A DNA stretch of 61,295 nt from Conoideocrella luteorostrata (GCA_032433595.1 JASWJB010000268.1:1-61295); one strand, 5' to 3'. Numbered from the stretch's first letter, positions 1 through 12,037 are shown. The notes: a model not told the origin generated them from the sequence alone. Translations and numbers: made by a program.

Positions 1-10
1 GCGTGTTTGC

Positions 11-18
11 ATATATAT
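11..18 (+). promoter_or_regulatory. TATA-like box of the S41 peptidase gene
   Basis: An alternating AT run (ATATATAT) lies about 100 bp before the ATG at 120, a usual distance for a fungal TATA element plus short 5' UTR. The assignment rests on position and composition only. Confidence 0.35.
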
Positions 19-76
19 GCAGTCAGTCGCCGGCTCTTATTTAGACAGGCTTGCTTCACAGGACAGCCTCGCTACT

Positions 77-104
77 ATTCATCCATTCATCCATTCATCC
101 ATTC
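77..104 (+). repeat. CATT/CATC microsatellite in the 5' leader
   Basis: Imperfect tandem ATTC/ATCC units occupy the leader just before the start codon of the S41 gene. If translated, the run would add an N-terminal extension. The classical signal peptide beginning at 120 argues that it is untranslated leader. Confidence 0.7.
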
Positions 105-119
105 CTCCCCCCACTCAGG

Positions 120-2306
120 ATGAAGCTTCTTCCCCTTCTCGCTGCGACGCCTCTGGCGGCGGCGGCAGCCTTCCCCAGACAGACAAACAATACCTGCGGG
201 CAAATCACCCAGGCGTGGAACCAAGCCGTCGAGGCCAACACAACGTCCAATTTTGCCATTTCTGGACCCACCGCACGCAAGTGCTTACAGTCCATGCCGT
301 TTGATAAGGACCTGGCCGGCCGGTTTCTGCAGGAGCTGCGGAAATACATCGAGTTCCAGTCTACCCTGGAGGCTCTCAAGAGCCCCCCCAAGACATATCT
401 CTCATCGGATGTCGACATCCTCGGCGGCCTGGACAAGATTGCCAAGACCGACTACGCGAGCCACTACGACTTCGACACCGCCATCAACAGCCTTGTCAAT
501 TCGGCCAATGACGGCCACTTCGCCGTGCGGCTTTGCTCTCTCAGCATATTCCAGTTCGGCCGTCAGCCGTATGGGCTTGCCTCCGTGTCCAAGGACGGCC
601 TTGCGGTCCCGGAGCTGTATACGTATCACGACTCGCAGCTCCTGGGCTCCAAGAGCGCAAGCGTCTCGCCCATCACCTCCATCAACGGCCAAAAGGCGGC
701 GGATTTCTTGGCCACAATCACAAAAACTCTGTCCAACCAGGACCCAGATGCCCAGTACAACGGGCTGTTCGTCTCAAAGGCCCTGCAGGTCGGCACCGGG
801 AACCCAGTCTCCGGGAACGGCGCCTTTCCCTTCAACCAGGGACTCTGGCCGGGCGTGGATAGCACCACGCTTCAGTTCCAGAACGGATCAAGCAAGGAGC
901 TCAAGACGCTTGCGTACATACCCGGAGATGAATTCAACATCACGGATGGACGTGAACTCTTCCAGAAGGCGTGCGTACCTAGACCGAAGAAGTCCACAGG
1001 AGGGGCCGATTCTGGGCCGGAGACGCCCCCTCCCGTGAAAAAGCCAAGTCCGTCCCCGGCAGCTGGGTATCCCAAGCCCAACCTCCGCGATCCTTACAAC
1101 CAAATCAACGGTTACTATCTAAACAACGAGACGGCCGTCCTCTTCATCCCCAGCTTCGACGGCGAGGAGCTCCCCCAGAACCAGTCCGAAGTGTTTGCCA
1201 ACGTTGCAACCAAGTTCGTCAACGACGCTGTCAGCGATGGACGCACCAAGCTGATCATCGATGTATCCGGCAACGGTGGCGGCGTCATCACTAGAGCCTT
1301 TGATCTATTCAAGCTGTTCTTCCCAGACAAGCTGCCCTACTCCGCGACCCGCTTCCGGAGACACGCCGCATCCGAGTCACTTGCTGGAATTTTCGGAGCC
1401 CTCAACATGTCTCTTGCGCAACAGCAGGGCCCCCTAGGATACGCAGGACAAGTCAAACCCGACCAGCAGGGCGACTTCAAGTCGGTCGACGACTTCCTCG
1501 GAAGCGAGACCCAGCTTGGCGTGAAGGTCTCCTCTCTTTTCGCCAATTATAATTACACTTCGACGGCCCTGAGCGGCGACACCCTCAGGGGCTACGGAAA
1601 CAGTACCAACCTCAACCAAAGTGCTCCCTTCAAGCCGGAAAATATCATCATTGTCAGTGACGGCTACTGTGCGTCTACCTGCACGACGTTTACCAATCTC
1701 ATGACCAATGTCGGCGGCGTCCGCACCGTCGCCTTCGGGGGTCGGCCTAAGGAAGAGCCCATGCAGATCATGGGTGGTGTCCGTGGAGCCCAGTCTGCCT
1801 CGTTTGGCTTGATTGATACCTGGACGAAACAAGCTGTCGAGGTGGTCGCCAATTCTCCCAACGGGACCTTCTCGCAAAAGCTCGTCGAGACGGCCAACAG
1901 CACAGTACCTCCAGGCCTGTCGAGCATGCCCTTAATCCTCAGCGGCGGAGGCGTCAATTTCCGCAATGCCTACCAGGAGGGCAACAGCGACCTCCCTCTG
2001 CAGTTCCAGTACCAAGCGGCCGATTGTCGACTCTTCTACACGGCAGAGAACTATGCCAAGCCTCATACTACTTGGGAAGCTGCCCATGCAGCAATATGGG
2101 GCTCCAAGGGGTGTGTCAAGGGCTCGACGGGTGGACAGGGTTCTCAGGGACACAACAACACGGGAGGGTCCGGAGGTAACGGCGGCTCTGGCGGCGGCTC
2201 TGGCGGAAGCGGAAGCGGCCCCGGAGCAGGCACAAGCGCAGGCTCCAGTGTGTCTATTACCTGGAGTGTCATGCTGGCGTGTATTGGCGCGGCCATGATG
2301 CTTTAG
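120..2306 (+). CDS. Secreted S41-family (CPAF-like) peptidase, probably GPI-anchored
   Basis: Single-exon gene of 728 aa. The frame is open upstream to 51, but the ATG at 120 is chosen because it opens directly into a signal peptide (MKLLPLLAATPLAAAAA). The middle of the protein has the S41 hallmarks of the fungal/CPAF-like subgroup: a Gly-rich turn near residue 384 (SGNGGG) and a nucleophile-type motif GYCASTC with the candidate Ser at residue 519. The last 60 residues are Gly/Ser/Asn-rich and end in a short hydrophobic tail (SVMLACIGAAMML), the layout of a GPI-attachment signal, so the enzyme probably sits at the plasma membrane or wall. Family knowledge: fungal S41 peptidases include the UstP/PhomP type that process RiPP precursors, but no precursor peptide or DUF3328 oxidase is visible nearby, so a general extracellular role is equally likely. 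Family assignment is strong; substrate is unknown. Confidence 0.85.
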   Translation: MKLLPLLAATPLAAAAAFPRQTNNTCGQITQAWNQAVEANTTSNFAISGPTARKCLQSMPFDKDLAGRFLQELRKYIEFQSTLEALKSPPKTYLSSDVDILGGLDKIAKTDYASHYDFDTAINSLVNSANDGHFAVRLCSLSIFQFGRQPYGLASVSKDGLAVPELYTYHDSQLLGSKSASVSPITSINGQKAADFLATITKTLSNQDPDAQYNGLFVSKALQVGTGNPVSGNGAFPFNQGLWPGVDSTTLQFQNGSSKELKTLAYIPGDEFNITDGRELFQKACVPRPKKSTGGADSGPETPPPVKKPSPSPAAGYPKPNLRDPYNQINGYYLNNETAVLFIPSFDGEELPQNQSEVFANVATKFVNDAVSDGRTKLIIDVSGNGGGVITRAFDLFKLFFPDKLPYSATRFRRHAASESLAGIFGALNMSLAQQQGPLGYAGQVKPDQQGDFKSVDDFLGSETQLGVKVSSLFANYNYTSTALSGDTLRGYGNSTNLNQSAPFKPENIIIVSDGYCASTCTTFTNLMTNVGGVRTVAFGGRPKEEPMQIMGGVRGAQSASFGLIDTWTKQAVEVVANSPNGTFSQKLVETANSTVPPGLSSMPLILSGGGVNFRNAYQEGNSDLPLQFQYQAADCRLFYTAENYAKPHTTWEAAHAAIWGSKGCVKGSTGGQGSQGHNNTGGSGGNGGSGGGSGGSGSGPGAGTSAGSSVSITWSVMLACIGAAMML

Positions 2307-3323
2307 TTCCTTTTTTTTTTCTAGAGCCCCATGGAAGAGTGATGTTTCCAAAGCCGGCGATACCAGCGTAGCTCATGGTGTAATCAAGACGCGGAACGAT
2401 GTTGTATGACCCCTTTCTTTGCTTTCTTAGTTCTCGTAGAAGTACATACCGTTAGTTATACCACATAATTGAGAACTTCCGATCATAGCAACTATGATGA
2501 TGCTGAACTGGTCATTCATTCCATGTACCTTCTGGCAAGGTGCCGTTGTGCTATTGTGCTACTGTGCGTTCCTGGGGGAGGGCAAGGCTCACGGTTGTAT
2601 TCCCCGGCTGCACTGACGGAGCTGGCGAGTAACTTCTCGGTTGGCCTGGAGGCACGGGTGATCTTGTCACACTCCGTCGTGCCGGGATAGAGCATTGTAA
2701 TTATTGCTCTTCAAAGAGGAATCCTCCGGAAGCGCAAGTCTTTAGCTTGCGTTGATTGCGTGCCTGCCTTTCGTACACATTGCCTGCAGCTCCTACTGAG
2801 TACTCCACAAACGCTCGGTTTTCCATAGGGCGTCCGGACTGGCGCCCAGGACCCAGGCGCCGCTCTGGGACCCATGGAGTTGATGGTCTGAAGATTACGA
2901 GCACTCCAGTGACCTGCTCCGCCTCGACTGTCGTCATCGCCAAGTTCAAGATCCATTACTCATCATCACCACCTATGTGCGGCAGCTGGTGGATATTTCT
3001 AATTATAGCTAAATTACTCCTTTATTAATTAACCTCTAAAAAGTGGCTGAAAAGTCCAACGTAGAAGTCAGCTCTTATGTCATGCTTACATCAATCTCTT
3101 AACGCCAGTAGTCTGCATATGTTGTGTATTACGCAACTGTCAACTGTCGCTCCTTCAGAGGTATATGTCCCATTATATAATGCTACGCGTACGCAATTTG
3201 TTTCCTTTCTATTCCCGATAAGCCGTGACTTTCATAAATATTGTTGTTCATGTTTCAATTTGACCTGTTGCATTTGTGCAACCGTAGTATGTCCAATCCC
3301 TAGTTGTTGCATCTGCGTGCAGA
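2307..3323. other. Intergenic region, convergent 3' ends
   Basis: About 1 kb between the convergent S41 and TRP-like genes. Only short, mutually overlapping reading frames without recognisable motifs are present, with an AT-rich patch near 3000-3030. I see nothing functional beyond the expected 3' UTRs. Confidence 0.6.
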
Positions 3324-6230
3324 TTATGAAAGATTGTTTTCTAGTGGACTTTTGACCTCATTGTTGACAGCGCTTTTGTCATTTGTCGCGGCGGGTCCTG
3401 TTGGGGCGGAAGCAGGAACGTCGTCAACTTTCGATGCCTTCTGTGATTTGTCTTCTGGCACAAATGTCGTGTCGGCAGACTCGTGGGAAACTTCCGTGGC
3501 TGAACTGCCGGGCTTTTGCATGGTTGCATCTTCCACGAGTTCTTGCTGTGGTGTCATGGGCCGTCGGACGGGTGTGTTGGTCCCATGAGAATCAGCATTG
3601 TACCCTTGTAATCTTAGGGAGCTGTTGCGTGAAGTGCCTAACCGCTGTTGATCTCCTCGGTTCATTTCGGAATCCCACAACGGGATGTCCTTGGAGCTCC
3701 ACGATGCCCTATGAGGACGTGCAGTGCGAGGGAGACTGCTGACTGAGAATCGTGAGCTGGCACTGTTTGCGCGACTTCGGCGGCCTATGGCATTGGCACT
3801 GGCACTGGCACCAATGGTCGAAATGTTCTGTGGTTCCAGGTCGGGGAACCTGTCGAGCTCCTCATCCTCAATCTTGGGGGCCCGCCGCACGTCGCGGACT
3901 TCGAACTGAGACTCCTTCACTTTTTCTTCCTTCACCCCGTCGTTCTTTTCGGATTGCTCCGATTTCGACGGCAAGTAATCAGCGCAAGCTTTGGAGTGTT
4001 CAAAATAACGGACACGGAGATGATCCAAAACTTCAGGGAAATTTTCCCGGTTTCGAGACAGAGACATCCACGTTGAAAAAAAGCCGAGGACGATCAGAAC
4101 CAGTACGGCAAGGGCTACAAACCCCTGAACAACAATGATTATGATGCCAAGAACTGTAGCAATGATTCGGTTCAAAGCGAATGCCGGCAGGAAGGCGATG
4201 GACAGACCAATCGTCACAATCTTGGAAATCGACAGCATCCAAACAGCAACGGCCGTGTTTCGATTACTCTCGAAAGGATTCATCTTCATGATGGCCACCA
4301 GAGCAAAGATCTCGAAGATGAACAGTCCAAACACTTGTGCGAGCGGGGTGCGTGCTCCGCCTCCGATAAAGCAAGCACGGACGAACAGATAGCACAGATA
4401 AAAGGCAAAGTACCACCATCGGGTGCGTCGATAGCGCGCAGATAGCCAGCCAAACCTCTTGATGTATCCTTCGTCTAGATCCACGGTAGCTCGGCCGGGG
4501 TCCTCGTCGATGAACTTGACCTTAATGAATGGCATCGTGCCGAACAAATATGGCTTTTGGCTTGGCTCCTCGTCTCCAATATTACTCTGCCTGGTGGTGG
4601 CAATAAATGGGACCTTGCCAAAAATGTTTCCGCGTTCGAAACGAAGTGTATCGGGGCTGGTTTCATACTCTCCATGTCGAAGTCGGAAATAGCAAGCGTA
4701 GGCTGCGATGCTGCCGAGGCCCACAAAGAAGATTAGCCAAACGATGGCGGCCACGGCCGTAGGTCCAGCAGGTCCCATCAACGTGAACTGATACATGGTA
4801 AGAGTCATCATGGTGAAAAAGGCGATATATAAGGTGCGAAGAAGTGCTACGGCGGTGAATCCCCACACATGCGCGCGAAAATAGTTGAAGCCGTCCGTTT
4901 TGAGCAACTTCATTTTCACCAGCATGTCCAACACAAATTTGGTTGCCACCACAAAACATGCTACAGCAGCTAATAGCACCAACAGCCAGATCATACCGAT
5001 GGTGAAGGCGGCTGCTGGAGGCACATTGACTAAAGACAGCGTCCCGCCGAACCCAGGCCACGTGCCAGGCATAGGCATCCCGGGGGTTCTAGGTTGACCG
5101 CCCCAAGTATAGTCGTACGGGCTGCTGGCATTGTACACGGCGCGCCGAGCGAATGAGTTTAACGAGCTGCTACCGCCGGCTCTGTCCGGCAGCAGTAGTG
5201 AAGCAGCGATGGCCGATCGGCCGTAGATCTGCTGGGACAGCCCGCCACCTGTGTTGAGTTGAACTGAGCCGGCGCCTCCAACCTGGCTGACATTGGCTAT
5301 GTTACCGGTAAAGGAGCTCACGGAACGAGCGATTTGATCGTTTGCAAACATGCCAGCCGTCCAGGCAAAGTTACTCCACCAAGCAGGAAGAACACTGGGC
5401 CAATCGACAGACAAGGCGCCGGTGAAGAATATGGACTGAAACGTCTCGAAGATGACCAGGACGGAGAACGAGTGAGCATAGTGAACGCGCATATGAGGAA
5501 TGCTCAAGCCATATATCGCCGTGGCAAACGACGCCAGGACTGCAATGAAGACCATGACTCCTAGCAGCGTTCCCACGGCCTCGGGCTGTGAAAAAGAGTT
5601 TCCATTGGTCATTGAGGCTTGAAAACATCCAATTTGAGTCTTGGTCGAATTGGCGAAGATCTGCAAGCGGGCCAAGCCTTCCAGATCCGGGAGACCTAGG
5701 GCGACGGACGGGATACCGGGCACATCGCTAGGAGCAAGAGGGAAAGCGGCAAACGCGGTAATCGGGATGCTGGCATTTAGCGGACACATGGTGCTGATGT
5801 TGGCTTTGCAAGGGTCATAGGTCATGTTGAAACGATTCTCGCCATATGCCTTGATGGAGAGGTGAACTGGAGGCGATTGTCAATATTAGCGCTTTGTGCC
5901 CATATGGACGACAGACATGACAGACATACGAATCAAGTTTTCTTTGCGGATGTTGGTAGTTCCATCCAGGTGGAAAAGCACCGTGAGATTATCGGCATAG
6001 TATGCAACGTCGAACTTAGTGACGTTAAACAACGACTCGCCTCCTAAGCAGTCGTCAAAATCGCCCGTGTATATGGCCGGATACCGGCTGACATCGAGTT
6101 CACGGTTCACGCCGTCAAGTCCAAGACCCTTGATATACACTGTCTCCCGCGCATGAGCTGCGGTTAAAAAACATGACACCAAGACTAGGATGGGCAGGAG
6201 GACTGTGATGGGAAATATTGATCGAGGCAT
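3324..6230 (-). CDS. TRP-like / FLC family membrane protein with ML-like domain
   Basis: Two exons on the minus strand (6230-5930 and 5866-3324) joined by a 63-nt intron with GTATGT donor, GCTAAT branch-like site and CAG acceptor give 947 aa. The N-terminus is a strong signal peptide ending near ALTAAHA-like residues, followed by an ML-like luminal domain with conserved Cys and N-glycosylation sequons. About nine hydrophobic segments follow in the middle half, then a long charged, Ser-rich cytosolic tail. This order (signal, ML-like, TRP-like membrane domain, disordered tail) is that of the fungal FLC/Pkd2/TRP-like proteins, implicated in FAD transport into the ER, calcium signalling and wall integrity. 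The splice restores the block KAYGENRFN typical of the family. The ATG at 6230 is preferred over 6248 because it starts the signal peptide directly. The exact FLC paralogue cannot be told. Confidence 0.88.
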
Positions 6231-6248
6231 CGTACGATATTGTATCAT

Positions 6249-6281
6249 GTCGGGTCGAGTCGAGTCGAGTCGGGTCGAGTC
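6249..6281. repeat. GAGTC pentanucleotide repeat upstream of the TRP-like gene
   Basis: Six to seven near-perfect GAGTC/GGGTC units lie immediately 5' of the TRP-like gene on its minus-strand promoter side. Its place within the presumed leader makes length variation potentially relevant to expression; that part is inference. Confidence 0.75.
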
Positions 6282-9200
6282 TATATTACTTCGGACCGGC
6301 CGGAGGGAGGGTCTCTGGGTTGGATTAGAGGCTTAAGGTCGCGATGCCGCCCCGATCGGTAGAAATTGATCAAACAGTCAATCAAACAGTAATTGGCAGA
6401 CGAGCCTCGAATACGAAATCCGCCAGCGGACCGGACGAGACAAAGGTCGCAGGTGAAGGAGCTCAAGGCGGGCCAACAAATAGTGTCGAGAGTGTCTCGG
6501 GAGGTCGAGATACAGTCTCAGGCAAATGGCACCGCTATTGCCGTCGCCGCTATTGCCGCCAGTGCTCGTGGCAGGTGTCGATGGAAATCAGAGAGGATTG
6601 AAATGGTCGAATGCTCGCCACAACTCCTCTTTGCATTCTGCTCGGTTGCAAACCGAAGAATGCGCATGGGCAAGAACTGGTTTTTCCTGCAGATGCTAGT
6701 GGGAAGTCTGGCCAATGGACGGGGCAGGGATGTGGCGCTGGCTCGTGTTTCTTGGTTACGGTGGTAATCCCGCCCGCACCACATCACAGGCCGCCGCCAA
6801 CTGCATCACGTACGGAGTACGGAGTACCATGCGGAGCACAGCGTAAAGTTTTCGCGCACCTTGAGGCACCTTCCACGCCAACAGGTGTGTGAAAACTTTG
6901 TGCCATATGCTGATGCGATTGATGGCAAGGTTCTGAAGCCAGGCGCTTATTCGGACTTCTCCGTACGGAGTACAATGCTGCACAATAGACGGAGTTGCTC
7001 CTGTCAGAGAGAAGCTCCAGGAAACAGCGCTAATGGTTTTGGCTTAGTGCAATCGCAATCAAGATTAGGCGTGAAGGATCCGGACAGTTTCATCCAACCA
7101 ATGGAGCCATGCCCAGCCGAAACACACCACCATCAGTGAATGGGCCTGGCTACGCCACAATAATGCCCTGCCGAACTACGGAGTGGTGCGTACTGTTTGA
7201 AGACCTTTGGCGCTGTGAGCAGTAGGGTAAGAAAACACTACGCCGTGCTACGTACTCCGTGAACTTGCCTCCAAAAAGCTAGAGCGGTGGGGGGCGATTG
7301 CAGCCATCCGAACCGTGTTAACCCCTGGGCTTCTGGATTCCTGAGGAGCATGTCAAATACATCAATCACCCACGTTGTCCATTTTATCAGGTGGCTTCTA
7401 GGGACCCTTAAAAGCCAGCTACGGTATCGCTACGTGCAACGTAGCCATATGTAAAAAGCTAAAGCGGGAGGCATGAAGCTTCTGCATGCAGTCAGGTATC
7501 TTCCATGCCGGCAGGCCCGTAGAAACTTTGTGCCGCATGTTGCATCTATGGTACGTGCGGCCTTCTTTCTACACTGGGAGACATACAAAGTGCTTTCGCA
7601 TGCCCTCTATGCTCGCAGGTATGTATGTAAAAGCTGTATGCCACATGTCCTAGGGTAAGCCTAGGGACTGAGAAGTTCTTGTATACCAAGTATAATCCCG
7701 GGCGGTTACTAAGAGATAATCCATAGTTACGCCGCACTCCAGACTGTAGGAAGTACAGAACTGTGGATCCACGTCCCAGCCCCCGCAGCTGTATTGCCAT
7801 GGTGTCCTTAACATGCGCTCGCTAAATAACGACGGATAGCTCCTCTTCACCACGTCAATTCGAGGCGGCAAATATCAGGTGCAGCATCCATGAAGGATCA
7901 AAGCCTCTCGGATGTCGTCGAAAGCATTCTACTAGGGACGGCTGAAGGCTTTCCGCGACTCCTTCGCCACAATCTGCCGACGCAGGGGAGTCTCTGGAAG
8001 CCTAGACGCGTTGGAGCGGCTTGGCTGAGAAGGGAAGTTACCTGTATTTGGAACATCTTGGAAAGGCTAATATTGATTAATGCTTTGTGCAACTTCAAAA
8101 TTGCATCCTCATGCTGCCCCCCGACGTTACAAACTGATCCGGCGGCTCGGCTCCTTCGCTCCAATGGTGGTAACTCAGCCTTCAGCGAAATATCGAGACT
8201 TGACGTTCTGATTACGTCTGGGGATTGTGACTTTGACTGATCAAACCGCTTGCAAAACTTCGTCTCATCGACAACGAAAATGACACGCCAAGCTGAGATC
8301 AATTTGTCGCGTCGTCGCAGGGTCCATGCCACATCCACGGCCGATACCGTCGTCTCGACAACAACAAACCCAGGGAGTCAAAACACGAGCAGCTTCGTGA
8401 ACACTTCGGAACGTCGCCAAGAGGCGGAGAGAGCTCTAGAACTTGAACCGGAATCCCTCTATGTTGATGTTTCAGGGTTCTGCGCGGCCTTCGTTGGCAG
8501 TGTCGGAGACCTAAAGACGGCCTCCGAGATTGTCCTGCGTAAGTGTATGGAGGGTGGTAATTCTCTCTTTAGAGAATGTTAGATAGGTTGACCCACAAGT
8601 ACTATAGAATCCGATGTACTTGCTTGTTTTTGCGACCGGATACCAAGACTAGAGGCTCTCGCGGGCGATTTCAATCCGAATGTGGATCAATTATGAGAAC
8701 ATGGGAGTTTGACCGGCCAGGGGGGATCGCTTCGGTAAGTTCATCATCAACAGCGAGGACAGCACACTGTAATTTGTGACCACCGTGTCTGAAATTTTGT
8801 GTGAATGGATGAGGAGAAGCTTGCGTTGACCCTTCAAATGTGATGGACATATTGTTTCATGTCACAGCTCTACCAGTTATGCCTCATGCTCCCTGGCACC
8901 AAATTATATTGTTGTCCGATTTCATTCCCTGTAAACATTATTGCCTATCCGCGAGTCGCTACGAAAGGTGAATCCGCTCGCGTGGCAACGGGTCTGCCTG
9001 GGACTTGTTAGTGTCTCCTGATTTCTGCGGACCGACACTTCGTGAAATGCCACCAAAGAATCAACAATCATTTGTCGGAACAGGATTTCCCGAGGAAGCT
9101 GTACAAAATGAAGCATTCACGTTTGGTAATAAAAATACCGGAACCACCACTTTCGGTAGATCCCGTTGTACTCTGTAGCCTCGCAAACTCACAAGAAAGT

Positions 9201-9757
9201 TTGCCATGTTGGACGTTCTCGGAATCTCTCAATCCGGCGTGGCAGACAGGGGACAAATTACGTGACCTTTTACAGCGTGGTTTGGTTAGCAGTAAAGGTC
9301 AAGTAATTTTTCCCCATCTGCGTGGCCACCTTGCCCCGCTGCCAATCCAATCTATAGTTAGTGCTCTTTGTGCCGCCGTTCTCATTGGTCTATTCATCGC
9401 ATCTCCCCCCACCAGTTACCCACAGACTGTCGCTGGCGAGAGGTGCCCACAACAACAGAGAAGAATGTGGAAACTAGACCAGTTCACGGGATCATGTACT
9501 CGGTGATTTAAACAGCTAAATATCGGGAGTTCTGTGACCAGCGCGTTGCTCATAAACCTAGCCATTACGGTACCTTTCTTCCCCGTCGCACCATCTGTTC
9601 CAAGCTCATTCTGCGCCATCATTGCCGGCATATAGGTCCCGACGAAAAGGGGACGCACTGTTTTTTTTTTTGGAGATACCACGCGGCAGAAACGAAATAT
9701 CGGTCTTCTCTTAACCGCCCCTCTTCTTTCTGCGAACGATCTGTGACTAGTCATATA
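6282..9757. other. Gene-poor intergenic region with degenerate repeats
   Basis: About 3.5 kb without a supportable gene. It holds several GTACGGAGTAC-type motifs (6808-6826, 6961-6971, 7250-7258), the three related segments listed separately, and frames interrupted by stops. The plus frame 7890-8579 is open apart from one TGA at 8238 but has no motif I recognise. A poly-T tract lies at about 9661-9671. Confidence 0.5.
6867..7648 (+). repeat. Three degenerate direct repeats of about 45 bp
   Basis: Segments at 6867-6910, 7497-7540 and 7601-7648 share the order CTTCCAYGCC, a CAGG core, a GTRNGAAAACTTTGTGCC-like stretch and an ATG-containing end. They are direct copies at irregular spacing with mainly transition differences, suggesting relics of one repeat family. 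No coding meaning is evident. Confidence 0.45.
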
Positions 9758-10856
9758 ATGACTCATTGGCGTTTCTCTGGTGAAGCTATTTCTGAGCTAT
9801 TTGGGAGTATTAGTCTTACTGCATCCGTTTGCCTCCTCGTAGGTACAGCATCAGTGCATCTTGTCTCCTTGCTATATGCTAACTTAGCTTCATAATTTAG
9901 CTTCCTCAGCTCTTCAAAAACTATAATTCCAAACGAGCGGATGCTTTGTCGCTTTTATTTCTCGTTGTCTGGCTGCTTGGAGATATAGCAAGTCTTATTG
10001 GTAAGCTTCAACAAAAACCTCTGCATCGTGTTTAAAGAAACCTCATCCTGAACAATCCAGGTGCCGTAATCACCCATCTGGCGCCGAGCGCCACGGTACT
10101 AGCTGGGTACCTTTGTTTCTCTGACTCATGCCTAATTCTGCAATGCATATACTACAATTCATTTTACAAACGGGAGGATGGGGCCTGCGACGTGGGAGCA
10201 GAGGCCGAACTAAATGATGGAAACAGCGAACAGCAGCCTTTTCTACCCGCTGCCAACCATGTGTCGTATGCCCGCAACGACAGCAACCAGAGCTCAAAAC
10301 CTGTAGACGATATTCATCCTATGGAGCGAAGGCGAACGGCCTGGCACATAAATGTTATCTTTATTGGTGCGGTTTACGCTACTGGCACGGTCCTGTGGAT
10401 TTTTGGCAGCCGGACCAGCTTATGGGACGCATTCACTGTGCTGGAAGACGGACATGATGGAACCGGAAAAAATTTGATTGGCGTACTGCTAGGCTATTTC
10501 AGCGCTCTCTGCTATCTATGGCAAGTTGAACCTACCAACGTAACGGGATGTTTTCGGTGCTAATTCATTCATAGTGCTCCAATGCCCCAAATTGTCAAGA
10601 ATTACCAAAACCAATCATGCGACGGTACGTCAAATTAAAACTAAGTGGGAAGCAGCGTAATCACTGAACTGTATTAGGTCTTGCACCGTTATTTTTTTTA
10701 CTGTCTATGACAGGTAATTTCGCTTATGGAATTAGTGTGCTGGCTTATTCACAGGACAGAGATTATCTCCTAAATGGAATTCCTTGGCTCTTGGGATCTT
10801 TAGGCGCGTTGGTTGAAGATGTCATTATATTTGCTCAATTTCTGTGGCTCGGCTAG
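9758..10856 (+). CDS. PQ-loop repeat protein, vacuolar cationic amino-acid exporter type
   Basis: Five exons: 9758-9838, 9901-10000, 10061-10520, 10575-10624 and 10678-10856. The introns are 62, 60, 54 and 53 nt, and all phases agree, giving 289 aa. The third intron uses a GC donor (GCAAGT) with a TAG acceptor; the others are GT-AG. The protein has two PQ-loop motifs (LLPQLFKNY from residue 27 and MPQIVKNY from residue 217) and about seven hydrophobic spans. A charged loop of about 60 residues separates the two halves, as in yeast Ypq1/Rtc2 and animal PQLC2. That family moves Arg, Lys and His across the vacuolar or lysosomal membrane. The first intron falls just before the first PQ motif, and without splicing no single frame contains both motifs. 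Substrate specificity is inferred from family only. Confidence 0.88.
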
Positions 10857-11784
10857 AAACTATTACATTTATGATACCAACTTCTCAGAACAACCTTTAA
10901 GCCGCTTTCTGGGTTGAAATGACAAATTTGGAGATATGTCAATACAGTCCGAGAACTAGCCAAGGAGAGTTATAGTAGCTCGGCGAGCTTGGAGAATGAA
11001 CCCTGTCCGCTCATAAAATTAAAGCCGCCTGCTGATTAAATACGTATCCACCGTAGCCCTCTCGGACATGTAGAGTGTTTAATTGCGGAAGAAGCGCTCA
11101 CGTCTGTGCGTGGTGGGAAGCAATTTGCCACAACCTACTCGTTTTTTATTTTAAGCTGGCTAGGTCTGTAGCATAGCGATGGGAAACAGTATAAAGTTTG
11201 CTGACTATCAACTGTTACTACGAGACCCTGATGCTGCCGAATTTATCGACACCCTAGGCGCAGGGAAAGCTTCGGATCCATTGGCTATGCTGCTGCTGCT
11301 TCTGGCGATGCTACTGACAAAGGTCTTGTTGCCTGACGTTGATGTTGCTGCCGCTGCTAATAATCTTACGATTATCTTATGTGACTTTGTTTTTTCCAAG
11401 GTCCTAGGCTATAATGATGTAGGTGGAGCCTGTATTTTTCACGTCGATTTCGCCAAGGGGGCAAGTACTATTCAGCGTGGACTATACGGGCAGCGATATT
11501 TACCCCTCTGCCTAGCAGTCTTATGGCGTCATGTGACCTTCCCTAGCGAGAACTTAAGAAAGGGAAGGGGTAGGAGGGCGGTATTGTCTAGTGGGAGTGT
11601 TGGGTTTAGCTCGTTACAATTGCCCACCAACCGAGGACTAGATGTCTGTCACGATGGGTGTTCAAGGCCAGAGGTCTGAATGTACTGAACATAACCTCGA
11701 TTTACGATAATAAGGGACAGAATCAATGTGTAACTAATAGTCAAACTATTCGTAGAATAGCTAGATTAATGAGAAAAATTCCAC
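10857..11784. other. Intergenic region
   Basis: The 3' flank of the PQ-loop gene followed by unassigned DNA. One frame at 11179-11679 is open for 166 codons, but its hydrophobic middle comes from low-complexity CTG repeats and it matches nothing I know. Confidence 0.5.
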
Positions 11785-12037
11785 TGAACCCAATCACCAT
11801 AGCTGCTCACGACCTGCCTAGATTCGTTCTGCTGTCTTACCAGCTCCCCTCACACCTTTGACGATGAGCTTGGATACCACAATGCCCGTCTGGCTGCTAG
11901 ACGGCTTCAAATAGCATTGAACCAGATCACCCTAGCTGCTCACGATCTTCCTAGATCCGTTCTGCTGTCTTACCATCTGCCCTGATACCTGTGGCGATAA
12001 GTCTGGACACCAAAATGCCCGTCTGGCTGTAAGACGT
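11785..12037. repeat. Two-copy tandem duplication, period about 133 bp
   Basis: The segment starting TGAACCCAATCACC at 11785 recurs at 11918 (TGAACCAGATCACC), and both copies continue through AGCTGCTCACGA and GCCCGTCTGGCTG with mostly transition differences. The second copy coincides with the 3' end of the broken membrane-protein gene, so the first copy is an extra, detached copy of that gene's tail. Confidence 0.8.

Noticed and set aside
7890..8579. Plus-strand frame open except for one TGA, possible decayed gene
   Set aside because: No recognisable motif in either half and an overlapping minus-strand frame of similar length; coding character is not convincing.
11179..11679. 166-codon plus frame with a hydrophobic centre
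   Set aside because: The hydrophobic part comes from CTG/TTG-rich low-complexity DNA; no domain, no splice support, no homologue recalled.
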